DNA of 64,000 bases from Amblyomma americanum (Eukaryota > Arthropoda > Arachnida > Ixodida > Ixodidae): contig NC_135497.1 of the NCBI RefSeq assembly GCF_052857255.1, forward strand, positions 546,072,531-546,136,530, given 5' to 3'. Below are positions 33,231 to 44,689 of the stretch, piece by piece; the stretch's first letter is position 1; the number at the start of each line of letters is the position of its first letter. The translations under genes were made by a program, and so were the position numbers. Under the pieces are notes generated by a model. The model was given only the letters and a program-made list of their open reading frames with translations, was not told the origin of the DNA and made no database searches.

Positions 33231-33466
33231 GATGGCTTATGGGGGATTAACGCCCCAGAGTGACTCAGTTATGAGGGACGCCGTAGTGAAGGGCTTCGGA
33301 AATTTCTGCCACCTGGGATTCTTTAACGAACACTGACATCGCTCAGCACAATGAGCCTCTAGATTTTCGCCTCCATCGAAATTCGACCGCCGCGGCCGGG
33401 ATCGAACACCCACCCGTCTTTCAGGTCAGCAGCCGGGCGTCATAACCACTAAGCCACCGCGGCAGA
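33231..33466 (-). mobile_element. Ruka-type SINE, second copy
   Basis: Minus-strand copy with A box at about 33,435-33,466 (CGCGGTGGCTTAGTGGTTAT), a good B box (GGTTCGATCCC type, near 33,400), the CGATGGAGGCGAAA block and the end AGTCACTCTGGGGCGTTAAT. Confidence 0.88.
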
Positions 33467-34765
33467 GCCCATGTAAATGAGGCCACTTCATCTTTTGCAG
33501 TTACGATTATTTTTGCTGTCTCGGTGTGCATTATGAGGCCACTGCATTCCGGGCACAGAAAGACTAGCGTCATTAAATGTACATGGCACAAGTCATGTCA
33601 CAGTTCCTTCAGAAATTAAGGTGTTGGGCAATCCTAGTTGACACTCGTTTTCACACAGACAGTTCATAAACTAATAAATCGTGACATCACCGTCCGGCAG
33701 CTTAGTATATTTTGCATCCACATTGATAAATATTACATAAATTTACCCGAATGCATGTACATAGATTGTATGTTAGGGCCACACTCCGCGTGAGAGTTCA
33801 ATCTGTACAGCACACAGTGAAACGCCTCCAGAATGAATGCCAATTTATAAGTTAAAGATTTTCTGTAACCACATGTCCACCACGCATTCTATTTGGTGAG
33901 CTTTGGTTTGGTTTAATGACTTCAGATTGACTTATCCTCTCAAGAAGGCTTCATGCCGCATTATGAAAGCCCATATCACTTCATTGCAACCCACATTTCA
34001 TATCTCACCTAAATATTCAGCTTATTGCCTTCAAACCAGCTGCTGTTTGTACTCTATAGCTCTGCAAGGATTCACATGCACAATGTTTTTGTGCAGCTGC
34101 TCTGTAATTTATTCACTTGAGGTTTCACTGTGTGTGGATGTTCACCAGTGTTGTGTGGATACTGCTGGTGGAGATTGGTGTGCATATTGTAGGTTGGGCT
34201 TCAATGAGGGCGATAATGTTCTTCAAGTGATTGTGTGTGATATCTGTGAAGTACTGTTTGGAATGGCTGAGATAGACGAGTTCCATAAGACGGCAGTGTC
34301 AATATCCAACAATAAATTCCACATGGCACTTAGCGTGAACGCTTGTGTAGTTTATTTATCTACTCTGGTGTTTGATTCGAATGACATCAATGACACTGAA
34401 TGGCACTGTTTCCTCCCGGCTGAAAACTGCGAGAGAGCAATGATATGCTTGGCACAGCTGTTTGCAATGAAAACTCGTGTGTCATTCTTCTGTGGTTTAT
34501 AGTAAACCTACTTCATCTATACTGTCTGTGAGTATTTTTACTCATGAAAAAACAACATTCCTTCTCAGTGCAAGCTCATTATAATGATGCTGAGGTTGAG
34601 GCAGGAGAACACCGCTGTAAAAATTAAAAATTCAGAATTAATACTGATGTTTACGTGCACTCGAAGTGAAGGCATAAGGCATGAAGCGCAGCTCCCGTAG
34701 CAGTGCAAAGATTGTGGGTACATAGCAGCCAATGCTTAAGTTAATAGCACTGCCTGTTTGTGTGC
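33467..34765. other. AT-rich, one 199-codon frame, otherwise nothing
   Basis: The frame 33,903-34,502 is described separately. No repeat family is recognised. Confidence 0.35.
33903..34502 (+). CDS. Cys-rich open frame of unknown status
   Basis: 199 codons from an ATG, rich in Cys and hydrophobic residues (for example SVIYSLEVSLCVDVHQCC, GDWCAYCRLGFNEGDNV, VIVCDICEVLFGMAE). It does not resemble any transposon protein here. CxxC pairs at WCAYC and VCDIC hint at metal binding, but spacing fits no finger I know. A frame this long is only mildly unexpected in 64 kb. No TATA box, signal peptide or poly(A) site supports it. Confidence 0.18.
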   Translation: MVWFNDFRLTYPLKKASCRIMKAHITSLQPTFHISPKYSAYCLQTSCCLYSIALQGFTCTMFLCSCSVIYSLEVSLCVDVHQCCVDTAGGDWCAYCRLGFNEGDNVLQVIVCDICEVLFGMAEIDEFHKTAVSISNNKFHMALSVNACVVYLSTLVFDSNDINDTEWHCFLPAENCERAMICLAQLFAMKTRVSFFCGL

Positions 34766-35337
34766 CCCGCAGGGGGGCGTCTGCAGCTTGCAGGCGTCGG
34801 TGAGTGGCGACACCGCGGGTTCCCGAGCATCCGTAGTGACATCCCCACAAGGGTATGATGGTGAACCGTGCATCACCACGGACCCGAGCACCCACGCTTC
34901 GCCGTGCGTGGCATCTCCGTGTCCGGGGAAAAGGGGATCCTGGTGGTTGAGCCGACGCCGAGCATTTGGACCTTTAAGGCCCCTCAGCGGAGGCAACACA
35001 CCACTTACGCCCCAGCTTCCTGTAGACGGCACCTCCGGCCTGACCCGACCGAGGGAAATCGGCAGTCGCCTTTTCCTGTCCTGTCCTTCATCTTTCACTT
35101 TCCTATCTCTTCCTTACAACTTTCCTGTCTGTCCCCTCCTCCTTTCTCGGCTTTTTCACTTTTCATAGGCGGCGACGGTTAACCAAGTGTGGCTGACAAC
35201 CCTGTGTTATGCCGTATTAGGTTATAGTGGCGGTGTATAGATGGTGTGGGCAGGACTTTTTAAGGGCGCCTGTCCCATCCCCATGTTGGGCTCCGTGATG
35301 GGCGGCTAGCACCGCTGCCGAACACCAATCTTTTTTT

Positions 35338-36430
35338 ATGGCTCCCCCCTTTCAAAACCTGATCGCTCTCATAAAAGAGTGCGGACCGAAGATATAACTA
35401 TTCAATGTTTCAGGAAAACGAAGGAATAATTTCCAAAATTTCATCTCTTCCATAGTGAGGAAACAAAAAACTGCAAGAACTATGTCCCCATTCTTAGTCT
35501 CAGAATATCTGACTGATGCCATCGGTCCAGGCTACAAACTGTCAAAAATGCCCAATGGTGACCTACTATTTGAACTAAAAGACATCGTCCAATACTCCTA
35601 ACTTCATAACCAAGTGCAAATTGGGGACAACATTGTGTCTATCACTGCACACCGATCCTTGAACACCGTCCGTGGTGTGATTTCTGAAAGATTTTATCCA
35701 CCTCACTGAGGAAGAGATGCTGGAAGGCCTCAAGGACCAAAACGTCATAAACGTAAACCGTATAAAGATAAGAAAAGAGGCCAAAGAAATCCCAACGAAA
35801 CACATAGTCCTGACATTCAACTGCAGCACACTTCCAGAGTCCATAGAAGCAGGCTATTTGAAATTAAATGTACGCCATTACATTCCAAATCCACGAAGGT
35901 GTTTAAATTGTCAAAGATATGGACACGGGTCACAGAGTTGTCGTGGCCACAAAACGTGCGCTAAATGTGCCTCAAAAGACCATGCTTCCGATAACTGTGA
36001 AGGAGCAGCATTTCGCTGCGCACACTGCGGATATGATCACCCAGCATATTCAAGGTCATGTCAAACATGAAAAAAATGAAAAAGATATCATTACAATGAA
36101 AACAGAACAAAACATCACATTCAAGGAAGCGAGACGACTCTTCCACGCGAAGAACACTTTCACCTTCTCTACAAAAACAACCTTTGCTGATGTGGTGCGC
36201 GGGGGCGGTGCGCCACACAGCACTCCGGCATCTGCCAAGGCCACGCTCAGTGAGCCTATGGCAGAGCCGCCCCCGCCCCAGGCAGAGACAGCGAAAGCTG
36301 CTCTGCCATCCACAAAGCAGGGAGATCCATCCAATGGGTCGGCTTCCCGCAAAACTTCCCCCCAACGGGGGAGGCCTAAAAATCATCCGCGGCTTCGCGG
36401 TCCTCTAGCACCTCTCTTGAGGGGATTTAT
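35338..36430 (+). pseudogene. I-clade ORF1 (nucleic-acid-binding, CCHC knuckles)
   Basis: ORF1 proteins of I elements bind the LINE RNA. The N-terminal part (35,338-35,700) has stops, but can be followed (LLFELKD..., HRSLNTVRGVISE). 35,717-36,070 is open with LEGLKDQNVINVNRIKIRKE and three Cys/His clusters: CLNCQRYGHGSQSC, CAKCASKDHASDNC and CAHCGYDHPAYSRSC. A stop after the third knuckle (TGA near 36,068) is followed in another frame by a proline-rich tail. Confidence 0.85.
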
Positions 36431-36556
36431 ATAACTCCCAGTCCGTCTGCTTTAAAGCGGCGGAACAGCTCTCTCGGGCGATAAAAAGGCAGACCCCTAA
36501 TTACGGGCTCAGAAAAGTAAATTCCTTCTGCTCCATTCCCACTCAACAACACAAGC

Positions 36557-37400
36557 ATGACTTTTGTGATTCAATGGAACTGTCGAGGATTACTGAGAAA
36601 CTACAGTGACGTAACACATATTTTAGGGTCAATATTACCCACTGCTTTGTGCCTTCAGGAGACCAATCTTGGTCCGCAACATGTGAGTATCTTAAAACAC
36701 TATAAAACTTATCGACGCGATCGCGAGCAGTCAAATAGGCTCTCGGGTGGTGTCGCAGTTGTCATTCAAAGCGGCGTCCCTGCTCAAGAAATTGAACTTA
36801 ATACAAAACTTGAGGCAGTTGCAGTTAGCGTCGTTACCTACAAAATAATAACAGTATGTTCTGTATATCTTCCCCCGCACATCACATTAACAATCGAAGA
36901 TTATGAAGGCCTGATTGGTCAACTGCTGGAGCCATATCTGGTGGTTGGCGATTTTAACGCTCACTCCCCATTTTGGGGAAGCGAACGATGTGACTCAAGG
37001 GGACAAATAATCGAAATTTTATCGTCTCAAATAATATCTGTCTTTTAAATACGGGAAAAGCCACTTATTGTTGCCCAAGCTCGGCAAAAATGAGCTTTCT
37101 CGATTTAACTTTCGCATCACCATCGCTTTTTAATGATTTTAAATGGGATGTTTTAAGTGACCCTCTGAGAAGTGATCACCTACCTACTATCACCAGCCTC
37201 TCATCTTCTACTCCAGTCATCCCCACCAAACCACGGCGCTGGAAACTTCACCTTGCCGACTGGTCACTTTTTACAGCAAGTGCCACACTAGAAAAAGAAT
37301 TTTGTGAAGACCTCAGCATAGACGAAATTAATGAAAACTTTACCACATGCATAATATCGGCCGCTACACTAGCCATACCACAAACAACAGAACTCGTACA
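36557..37400 (+). pseudogene. I-clade ORF2: AP-endonuclease
   Basis: 36,557-37,048 is open for 163 codons from ATG: VIQWNCRGLLRNYSD (N of the active site), LCLQETNLGP (Glu), SGGVAVVIQSG, LVVGDFNAHSPFWGSE (Asp/Asn). After a frameshift near 37,045, 37,090-37,413 has SFLDLTFASPSLFNDF and RSDHLPTITSL (SDH). This is the endonuclease that nicks the target for reverse transcription; catalytic residues remain, but the frame is broken. Confidence 0.87.
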
Positions 37401-38749
37401 CAAAAAAATATAAAGTATGGTGGACACAAGAATGCACATTGGCAAAAAAAACAACAACAAAATAAAGCTTGGGGATCTCTGCGTCGGTATCCCACAGCGG
37501 AGATTCGTTCGAATAAATGCCGAGAAATCCTCGTGGCAGAAATATGTGTCCTCAATAAACAGCTCAATAACCTCAAAAAAAAAATGTGGGAAAAGGTTCG
37601 TAGATTCAGTAGTGACCATACCCCTTTCACACTTCCTCTATTGACTACACCCGGTATACAAACATCATTAGAAGAACAGGCCAACAAACTGGGTGTGCAT
37701 TTTGCTGAAGTTTCCAGTTCATTCAATTTCACAAACACGTTCCAGAAGTACAAAGCAATAGCAGAAAAACAAAAACTTCCATTTGCAGCAGGTATGCACG
37801 AGGACTACAATCAACCCATCACACTCCAGGAATTGAATAGGATATTATCTTCTGGTAAAAAGACAGCACCAGGCCCAGATAATGTGCATTACACTATGCT
37901 TGCCCATCTCTCCGAGGCTGCCGTGCAGGCATTGTTGAAATTCTTTAACAAAATATGGACAACTGGGAATATACCTGAGGAGTGGAAGAAAGCAATAATA
38001 GTACCTTTTCTGAAACCCGGAAAACCACCAACAAGTCCTAACAATTACAGACCGATAGCCCTCACCACCTGCATTGCTAAATCTTTCGAAAGCATAATAA
38101 ACATTAGACTGACCATCACACTTGAATCTCGTTGACTCTTAGATGTACATCAATGTGGATTTAAGAAAGCCTCCTCGAGCACTGATCACCTTGTCCGCCT
38201 AGAAAACACCATCCGGGAGGCGTTCATCCACAAACAGCACTGTATCGGCGTCTTCTTCGATTTGGAGAAGGCCTATGATACCACGTGGAAGTTCGGCATC
38301 CTCCATGACCTAGCAGAGCTAGGGATCCGCGGCAGGATGCTGAACTGCTTGAACGACTTCCTGACTAACCACACATTCAGAGTCCGTCTAGGAGCAACTC
38401 TGACAATGACATTCACCCAAGAGAATGGCGTACCCCAGGGATGCATTTTAAGTACGACACTCTTCATAGTAAAAATGAATTCCTTGGCCAAAGTAATACC
38501 CAAGTCCGTAATGTATTCAGTTTATTTAGAGGACCTACAGATAGCATACACTTCTCCAGCATACTGTCCTGCGAGAGACAAATACAAATCACACTAAATA
38601 AACTGGCTGCTTGGGCAGAGCAAAATGGATTCAAGTTCTCCCTTCAAAAAACAGTAGCTGTTCTGTTCTCATTACGACGAGGCCTACAGGTCGATCCCAG
38701 TCTGTGCTTGAATCAAACCACCCATACGAAAATATTCTATGGTCGGCTA
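37347..38749 (+). pseudogene. I-clade ORF2: reverse transcriptase (incomplete)
   Basis: 37,347-38,135 is open for 262 codons and includes KKTAPGPDNVHYTMLAHL, EEWKKAIIVPFLKPGK, NNYRPIALTTCIAKSFESI. A TGA follows ESR. 38,262-38,597 continues with MEKAYDTTWKFGIL, QENGVPQGCILSTTLFI and SVYLEDLQIAY, where the catalytic YxDD has become YLED, so the first catalytic Asp of this box is lost. A frameshift leads to WAEQNGFKFSLQKTVAVLFS, then the element ends. Confidence 0.87.
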
Positions 38750-40140
38750 TAGAAAAATCCTTGTATAGTCGGCTGTAGAAAATTCTTTGTATAGTCGGAT
38801 ATAGAAAATTGGCCCTAATAGCTAAAGAATTTTGTTTGGCTGCCTTTAGCCTTTACTATAGTCACAGCTATGGGTGTCTTTAGCTTTTGGTATGGTTTTG
38901 TGTCATTATGTGCCTAAAGCATTTTCTAATGCCAGTTATAGACTTCTCCATTGTTCACCTTTTTATTCCCTATAGCTTATAGGCATAATTTTCAACGATT
39001 TCTATAGCACTTTTTAGGCACTTTTACGTCTTGCTAAACACTTACCTATAGTTCAATCTATGCTTCTCTTTAGCAGCCAGGCTATAGCTTCTTATGGCTT
39101 TATCAGGCCAGGCTATAGCTTCTTATGGCTTTAATTTTCATTTCCTTTAGCAATCTTTATGGTTTCCTAAAGAATTTTGTATAGATGATGTTGCCTACAT
39201 ATCATTCTCAATTGCAGGCTAAAGATTTGTCTTTTGGTCTCTTTAGTTCTCTACATGCAGTTGTATGGCTTGTTATAGACTTATCTATAGCTCAGTCAAT
39301 GCTTGTCTTTAGCAGCCACGCTATAGGCTCTTACACCTTTAATTCTGCTTTTCTTTAGCAACCTGTATGGTTTGCTAAAGGCTTTTATATAGAAGATGTG
39401 GCCTATTGCTTGCTCTCAATTGCAGGCTATAGCTTATTTTTCAGTTTCTATGGTTGCCTACAGGCAATTGTATGGCTTGTTAAAGACTTCTCTATTGCTG
39501 AAACTATGCACCTCTGTAGCAGTCAGGCTGAAGCCTTTTATCTCCACCTCTTTAGCAATCTTTATGGTTTGCTAAAGGCTTTTATATAGAAGATGTGGCG
39601 TATTGCTTGCTCTCAATTGCAGGCTATAGCTTATTTTTCAGTTTCTATAGTCTACAGGCAATTGTATGGCTTGTTAAAGAGTTCTCTATCGCTGAACCTA
39701 TGCACCTCTGTAGCAGCCAGGCTAAAGCCTTTTATCTCCACTTCTTTAGCAATCTGTATGGTTTGCTAAAGGCTTTTTATATAGAAGACGTGGCCTATTG
39801 TTCGCTGTCAATTGCAGGCTATAGCTTACTTTTCAGTTTCTATAGTTGCCTACAGGCAATTGTATGGCTTGCTAAAGACTAACCAATGCTTTTTTTCAGG
39901 CAGGCTATAGAATTCTATTTACGTCTCTTTTGCACTTCGTATGGTTTGGTAAAGAATTTCATGCTGCTTTTGCTACTGGTCTCTTTAGCAGGCATGCTAT
40001 AGCTTCCTATAAAAATTCTTTATAAAGAAGTGCAAAGATTGCTAAAGCCTTTACATGGCCTAACATTCTTACAGCTTTCAAAAGTGTGATGTCTTGCCTT
40101 TCCATGACAGCATTAGTGCTTTGTTAAAAGTATAACAGCT
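38750..40140. repeat. T-rich tandem array, ~195-208-bp units
   Basis: The landmark ATAGA(A/T)GA recurs at 39,181, 39,389, 39,586 and 39,781 (periods about 208, 197 and 195). The two central units are very similar, with the same frame MAYCLLSIAGYSLFFSFY repeated. Flanking parts are diverged versions built from CTATAGCTT, CTAAAG and TATGGCTT. It lies between the I-clade LINE break and the 3' end of the BEN gene and has no coding evidence. Confidence 0.85.
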
Positions 40141-40165
40141 ATTGGAAAGTGTAAATCACATAACT
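40065..40165 (-). terminator. BEN gene 3' end, poly(A) signal
   Basis: AATAAA on the minus strand at 40,170-40,165 overlaps the TAA stop (40,168-40,166). Cleavage is expected 10-30 bp further down, near 40,140, where the tandem array starts. A signal overlapping the stop codon would give a very short 3' UTR; a later signal may be used instead. Confidence 0.5.
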
Positions 40166-40296
40166 TTATTTGCCGCCATCTCCTGCTGCTCCTCCATTTA
40201 AGTCTTCCACTTCTGCCTTGTGCTTATTCAGAATTGATGACAATGACTGGCGAATGGGCGCCTCTCTGATCAAGCCAAATTTCTTGCATGTGTACT
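40166..40296 (-). CDS. BEN-domain gene, exon 4 (last)
   Basis: Acceptor TTTGTGTTTTCAG precedes the exon at 40,296. It enters in phase 1 and encodes residues 145-187: KYTCKKFGLIREAP, IRQSLSSILNKHKAEVEDL, then a Gly/Ala-rich end and TAA. IRQSLSSIL..K is the last helix of a BEN domain, a DNA- or protein-binding module of chromatin and transcription regulators. The frame and phase match exon 3 exactly across a 4.8-kb intron. Confidence 0.72.
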
Positions 40297-40937
40297 CTGA
40301 AAACACAAAAAAATAACTTGCATGGCAATATTAGGATTTGATAACTAATACGCATCTTTACAGCACAACTCAGGTGCCCATTAAAGCACATTCACCTAAC
40401 CTGAATCCCAAGTATACAGGTAGACAGATTTTACCTGCAGGCCTATCTGAACCCCACGCCATCACATTCTGTTGCAAATGATCCAGCTGCGCTGTAATAT
40501 GATATTCAGATAAAACTGCCTGTTAGCTTGTACAGTGCCGGCTCTATTTAATATGGCTCATTAAACAAAACCGCGCCATCAGCACTGTCCACTTACCCCC
40601 TCCTGGCTACTGCAACACTGTCAACAAAAGGGATTCTACACTTTACCCTTGGCACCATTCTGAGCATAGCTGATTAGAGGCAACACACATCCCTCACTCA
40701 GCTCGCATGCCCATAGCTACTAAACACTCCAGTTGGCATCAGCATTTCACATTTAAGCTCTTGCTGAAATTCACATTGCCCAAAGGGTAAATCCCTGTAA
40801 AATATTTTGTGGTAGAAAAATACGTGCTCTTTTCTATGCACTGTATCCACAATGCAAAATGTTCATGGCTGATTCCATAAGAGATCAAAACTACCTAAAT
40901 ATTTTATATTTTTAATTTGCTTGGCTATTCTATATGC

Positions 40938-41830
40938 CAGGTGTTTCAGGGAAGGAGATCACTCATTTTTAAAAATATGGTTTTTGAGGTAAAGGGAAGC
41001 TTTTTGCGGCATATTAATATCAGTTTTGGCGGAAGTCAAAAAATAAGCAAATCATGTTAATTAGTAAAGTTCCTAATTAAATTCTGATAATTAACTTTTG
41101 TATTAATTGCTGATTGCCACCCGCTTGCAATTAGTGATTTGTATCCGGCCACTAGTAATAACCATAGCAGGTTTTAAAATTTCGAAAATGCGATTACCCT
41201 CGCCGCTCTGGCTCAACTATTTTGGGCCATTTCTGGCACCATTCGAAAACCGTGCACCGGCGGCAGAGCTAAAAGCGATGTCAATCAAATCGCGTCACTT
41301 TGTCATGTGGTCTGCACTGTCCCGCCCAGGATGGAACACCGTGACAATGCACGTGTGTGCTGGCGCTGCGCCAATGAAAAGTAATAAGGTGCTCCGAAGG
41401 CACCCGCAGCGAGCATACGCTTTGCCGATGCATGACAAGAGTGATAGCCACGTGACAGCCCCCTTGAGTGACACGAGCTTGTGGGTGCAGCTGTATGCCT
41501 GCATCGGCCACGCGGTTTCGATTTCACGCGCCGCGAAATCCCAGAATATCTTGCCGCGTAGCGGCAAGCAAATTCCCATTTTCGAAATTCTAAAAACAGA
41601 TGTGGTTATTACTAAAGGTCGGCTACAAATCCCTAAATGCAAGCGGCCGCCTATCGATAATAGTTAAAAAGTTAACTATCAGAATTAAATTAAAAACTTT
41701 ACTAGTTACCATGATTCACCTGTTTTTTGACGGCCACCAGCACTGCAATTACTATGCTGCAAATAGCTTCCCTTTACCTCAAAAACCCTATTTCTAAAAA
41801 TCAGTGATCACCTTCCCTGACACGCCTCGT
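40938..41830. mobile_element. Foldback MITE with ~350-bp inverted arms
   Basis: The left end (GTTTCAGGGAAGGAGATCAC) is the reverse complement of the right end (GTGATCACCTTCCCTGACAC), and similarity continues inward through TTTTTGAGGTAAAGGGAAGC, a TTAATTCTGATA(G/A)TTAACTTTT block and AATTTCGAAAATG over about 300-350 bp. The 186-codon plus frame at 41,107-41,667 runs through both arms and is not a gene. Confidence 0.8.
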
Positions 41831-41832
41831 AT

Positions 41833-44505
41833 AATTGAGCACAGTATTCAATGGTCCAATATGAATGCTTTGTGGTGGTGCGACACTTATTGAAACAGCC
41901 TTTAGGAGGGGCATTTAGGCGATCCTGGGAGGCAAGCCAGATAGGCCAAGATTTGTGAGACTGCACCTATATCAGGAGAAAAAGATTATGAATGTCGTCG
42001 TGGCAGAGGCAGCATTTACATGCAGAGTAAGATTTTGAAACTTCTAAATGACGTGAACCATATACAAGCCATGACGAATACATTATGCCCAACAAAATTA
42101 GAGGTGAGTAAATACTAGAAGCTTATTTCCAACGCTGTGAGGTATTACTGCTTCCTAGAAGAAATTCCAAAAAACAAGTCTCCAGTTATGCTACCATATA
42201 AACGCGTGTAAGGGCCGCACTTTTTTTTCCAGATTTGAGGGCCAATTTTCGGGGTGCGGCCCATACACGCGATTTACGAAAAAAAAATTTTTTAAGTAAA
42301 AACACACCAATGAGGAAATCAGCAGCATTTATTCTACGTTCAATTGCCACTCGCGGTGTATTCCCACTGCGAGCTGGCCGGTGCACGCTCATCCCACAAG
42401 AAGTTCGGCAGCACGTCCGCTGTCTATGCGTAGCCGTTTTGCGCGCTTCCATCACTTAGCAGAGCAGCACTTCTTCCAGTTCAGGAAACTTGCATGGCTT
42501 GCATCAGAAAGCGCGCTTGTTGCAGCTTGTGTTCCTCAATGCATCCTTTTGGTTGCACCATCGTCAGACGCACTTCTCGGCTACGTCGAATTTCCTGTCC
42601 GCCGCACGCTTGCCGTGTTCGATAGCAAACTCCCAGCCGTGTAGCTATTAAGGTGCTTGCCTTATCGTGCTAAAACTGCTAAAACTACAACGCTCCGCAG
42701 CAGCACGCGAAAGCTGCAACTAACACCTGTGCCTCTGACAGCAACAAAACGCTAGAGCTGATGCCGATATGAATAGCGGGAGCTCGCGGCGGAGGAAAAA
42801 GTTGATGATGATGATGAGCCGCGGCCTCTGGTGCCATCCATGGGCGGCACCTGGAAGCTCCTGTCCGCATGCGTTGCCTCCGCAATGAAGTGGGCCGTTG
42901 CTCGCAGCCGAAGCTGATCGCGGCGGTCACGGCGCGTGCATTTCGAAGGCTATTCACACATGGGTCGTATGGAAAGTATGGGTGCGGCTCTTACAAAGAT
43001 ATTATTTTTTTCTATTATTTCCTTCTAGAAAACACTGTGCGGCCCATACAGGGGTGCGGCCCTTACATGCGTTTATACTGCATATTTAAGAATTTTTTCT
43101 TCAGCAACTGTATATCACATTTTCAACTTTGCAGATGAATAAGCAATTAGGTGATTCAAAGAAGTACCAACTTTCACTTTTACATATAAAAGGAAAGCAT
43201 AGGAAATAATGTCCCAAATCCGGTATCTTTAAATACAGCCTTTTTCAAAAACAAAAATAAGCATCCCATCCAAATTTTTTCTTAACATTCCTGAAGGAGA
43301 CCAAGAAAGAACAGGGGAAAAGAATGTTGCATTATTTTGGTTTTCAAAATTGTAATCAAAGCTTGAACCTGTAGCTTATGGAGCATCGGCAAAGGAACCT
43401 AAATTAAGGTTGAAAAGCTGTGACTATGTCGTCCACTACTCTACATTATCTCTAAATGCCAAGACAGACTTTTTCAGTCAAGAGAGAGTACACCTAATCA
43501 CATTTATTAGACCAACACCTATATGTTAAGTAACAGGGAACAGTGGTGCAGCACATAGGAATGCATGTAAAGAAGTGTTCAAAGCAATTTTCTGACCACG
43601 TTGCATTGCACCTATGAGGTTTTCATTAGTGAACAAATCACAAGCAGATATTGGAATAGAATGTGGAAGTGTAAAAGCCTATTTAAAAGCCCATGTATTT
43701 TTAAACACCATAATATGTGCTTACCGCAGTTACTCCAGCCAGCACATATTGTCGAGTTTTAAAGATACACTGGAATTTAAATGATGTTTTGCACTTCCAC
43801 ATCCTGTTCTAAGATGAACTAGCTGCATTTACATCAAATAGGTGTTAGTACAATGAACATCATTAGGTGCACTTTCTTGACAGAGGCCTGTTTTGGCATT
43901 TAGAGAACATATAGAGTAGCAGACTGCATATTCGCTGCTTTCGAACCTTAATTTATTCTCCATTGCCAATACTTGAGAAGCTACAGGTTAGAGCTTTCAT
44001 AACGTTTTTTTTCCTGTTACTTTTGGTCTCCTTACAGAGACTCGCTGTACAAATTTTAAGAAAGTTATGGATCGGATGTCTTAAATTTAAATAAACTTCA
44101 GATTCAAGAAATCATTCCTTATGCTTTCCTTTTATATATACCAATGAAAGTTGGCACTCTTTTTAATCACTTCAATGCTTATCCATTATGCAAATTTGAA
44201 GGCGTGACTTATACAGCATCACTGGACGCTTGTGGTGTTTTTAGTTTCTTGGAAGCAGTAACTTCCACAACAAAATGGAAATAAGCCAGTCACACTAATT
44301 CTGATCTGTAATTTTGGTGGGCAAAATGTATTCACCATGGCTTATACAGTACATCATTATTCGTAAATGATTGAGGAGTTGCAAAATAGTGCTGTGCATG
44401 GAAACGCTACCTATGCCACGATGATTTTATAATCGTTTTTTCTAGGAAAAGACATGTTCTCGCTACAGCATCCACTACTGGATACTGTGTGCAATTAGTA
44501 TTGTA
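41833..44505. repeat. Large imperfect palindrome in BEN intron 3
   Basis: The left arm (41,833 to about 43,720, interrupted by the Tigger-like element) pairs with the right arm (about 43,730-44,505). Matching pairs include TATAAAAGGAAAGCATA near 43,186 with TATGCTTTCCTTTTATA near 44,118; AAGTACCAACTTTCA with TGAAAGTTGGCACTC; CTTATTTCCA near 42,121 with TGGAAATAAG near 44,276; and GTCGTCGTGGCAGAGG near 41,995 with the reverse of ATGATTTTATAATCG...CATAGG-type sequence near 44,410. Divergence is around 20-25 percent by eye. Family unknown; no transposase. Confidence 0.75.
42199..43075 (-). mobile_element. Tigger/pogo-like DNA transposon fossil, non-autonomous
   Basis: Terminal inverted repeats TAAACGCGTGTAAGGGCCGC and its complement (GCGGCCCTTACATGCGTTTA), flanked by TA. 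A sub-terminal repeat GTGCGGCCC(A/T)TACA occurs at both ends. On the minus strand around 42,650-42,380 broken frames read WEFAIEHGKRAADRKFDV, and then PELEEVLL, the helix-turn-helix (Brk-type) N-terminal domain of such transposases. The DDE domain is missing. It sits in the left arm of the palindrome, and the right arm preserves the uninterrupted site. Confidence 0.7.
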
Positions 44506-44689
44506 AGACAGACAATTTGGGTTTGATGCCCTAGCGGCCAATGCCCCAGAAGGAGAGAAAGGCGACGGAAGACGAAGCTGACGAAGACGAAGCTCACGAA
44601 TGCTTGGCTACGGAGCTGCGCTGTGTTAAAAAAGATTTTGCAAGTGTAAAGACGCAAATCTAACAAAAACTAAACATTTTGACAGCTTT

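Larger units (their letters stand above)
34766..38749 (+). mobile_element. I-clade LINE, 3'-truncated, copy 2
   Basis: Plus-strand element with a GC-rich 5' UTR (34,766-35,330), ORF1 with zinc knuckles and ORF2 with endonuclease and most of RT. It shares long identical peptide runs with copy 1 (for example LCLQETNLGPQHV, LNTKLEAVAVS). Homology stops abruptly at about 38,749 just after the RT palm, where the tandem array begins. RNase H and the 3' tail are absent. Confidence 0.85.

Noticed and set aside
35717..36070. Cellular CCHC zinc-finger gene
   Set aside because: It sits directly upstream of the I-clade endonuclease in the same orientation; it is LINE ORF1.
39398..39882. Repeated peptide MAYCLLSIAGYSLFFSFY as a possible membrane protein
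   Set aside because: The frame only reflects the tandem array unit; it has stops between units and fails in the diverged units.
41107..41667. 186-codon plus-strand open frame
   Set aside because: It runs through both inverted arms of the foldback MITE; the openness follows from the palindrome, and no protein motif is present.
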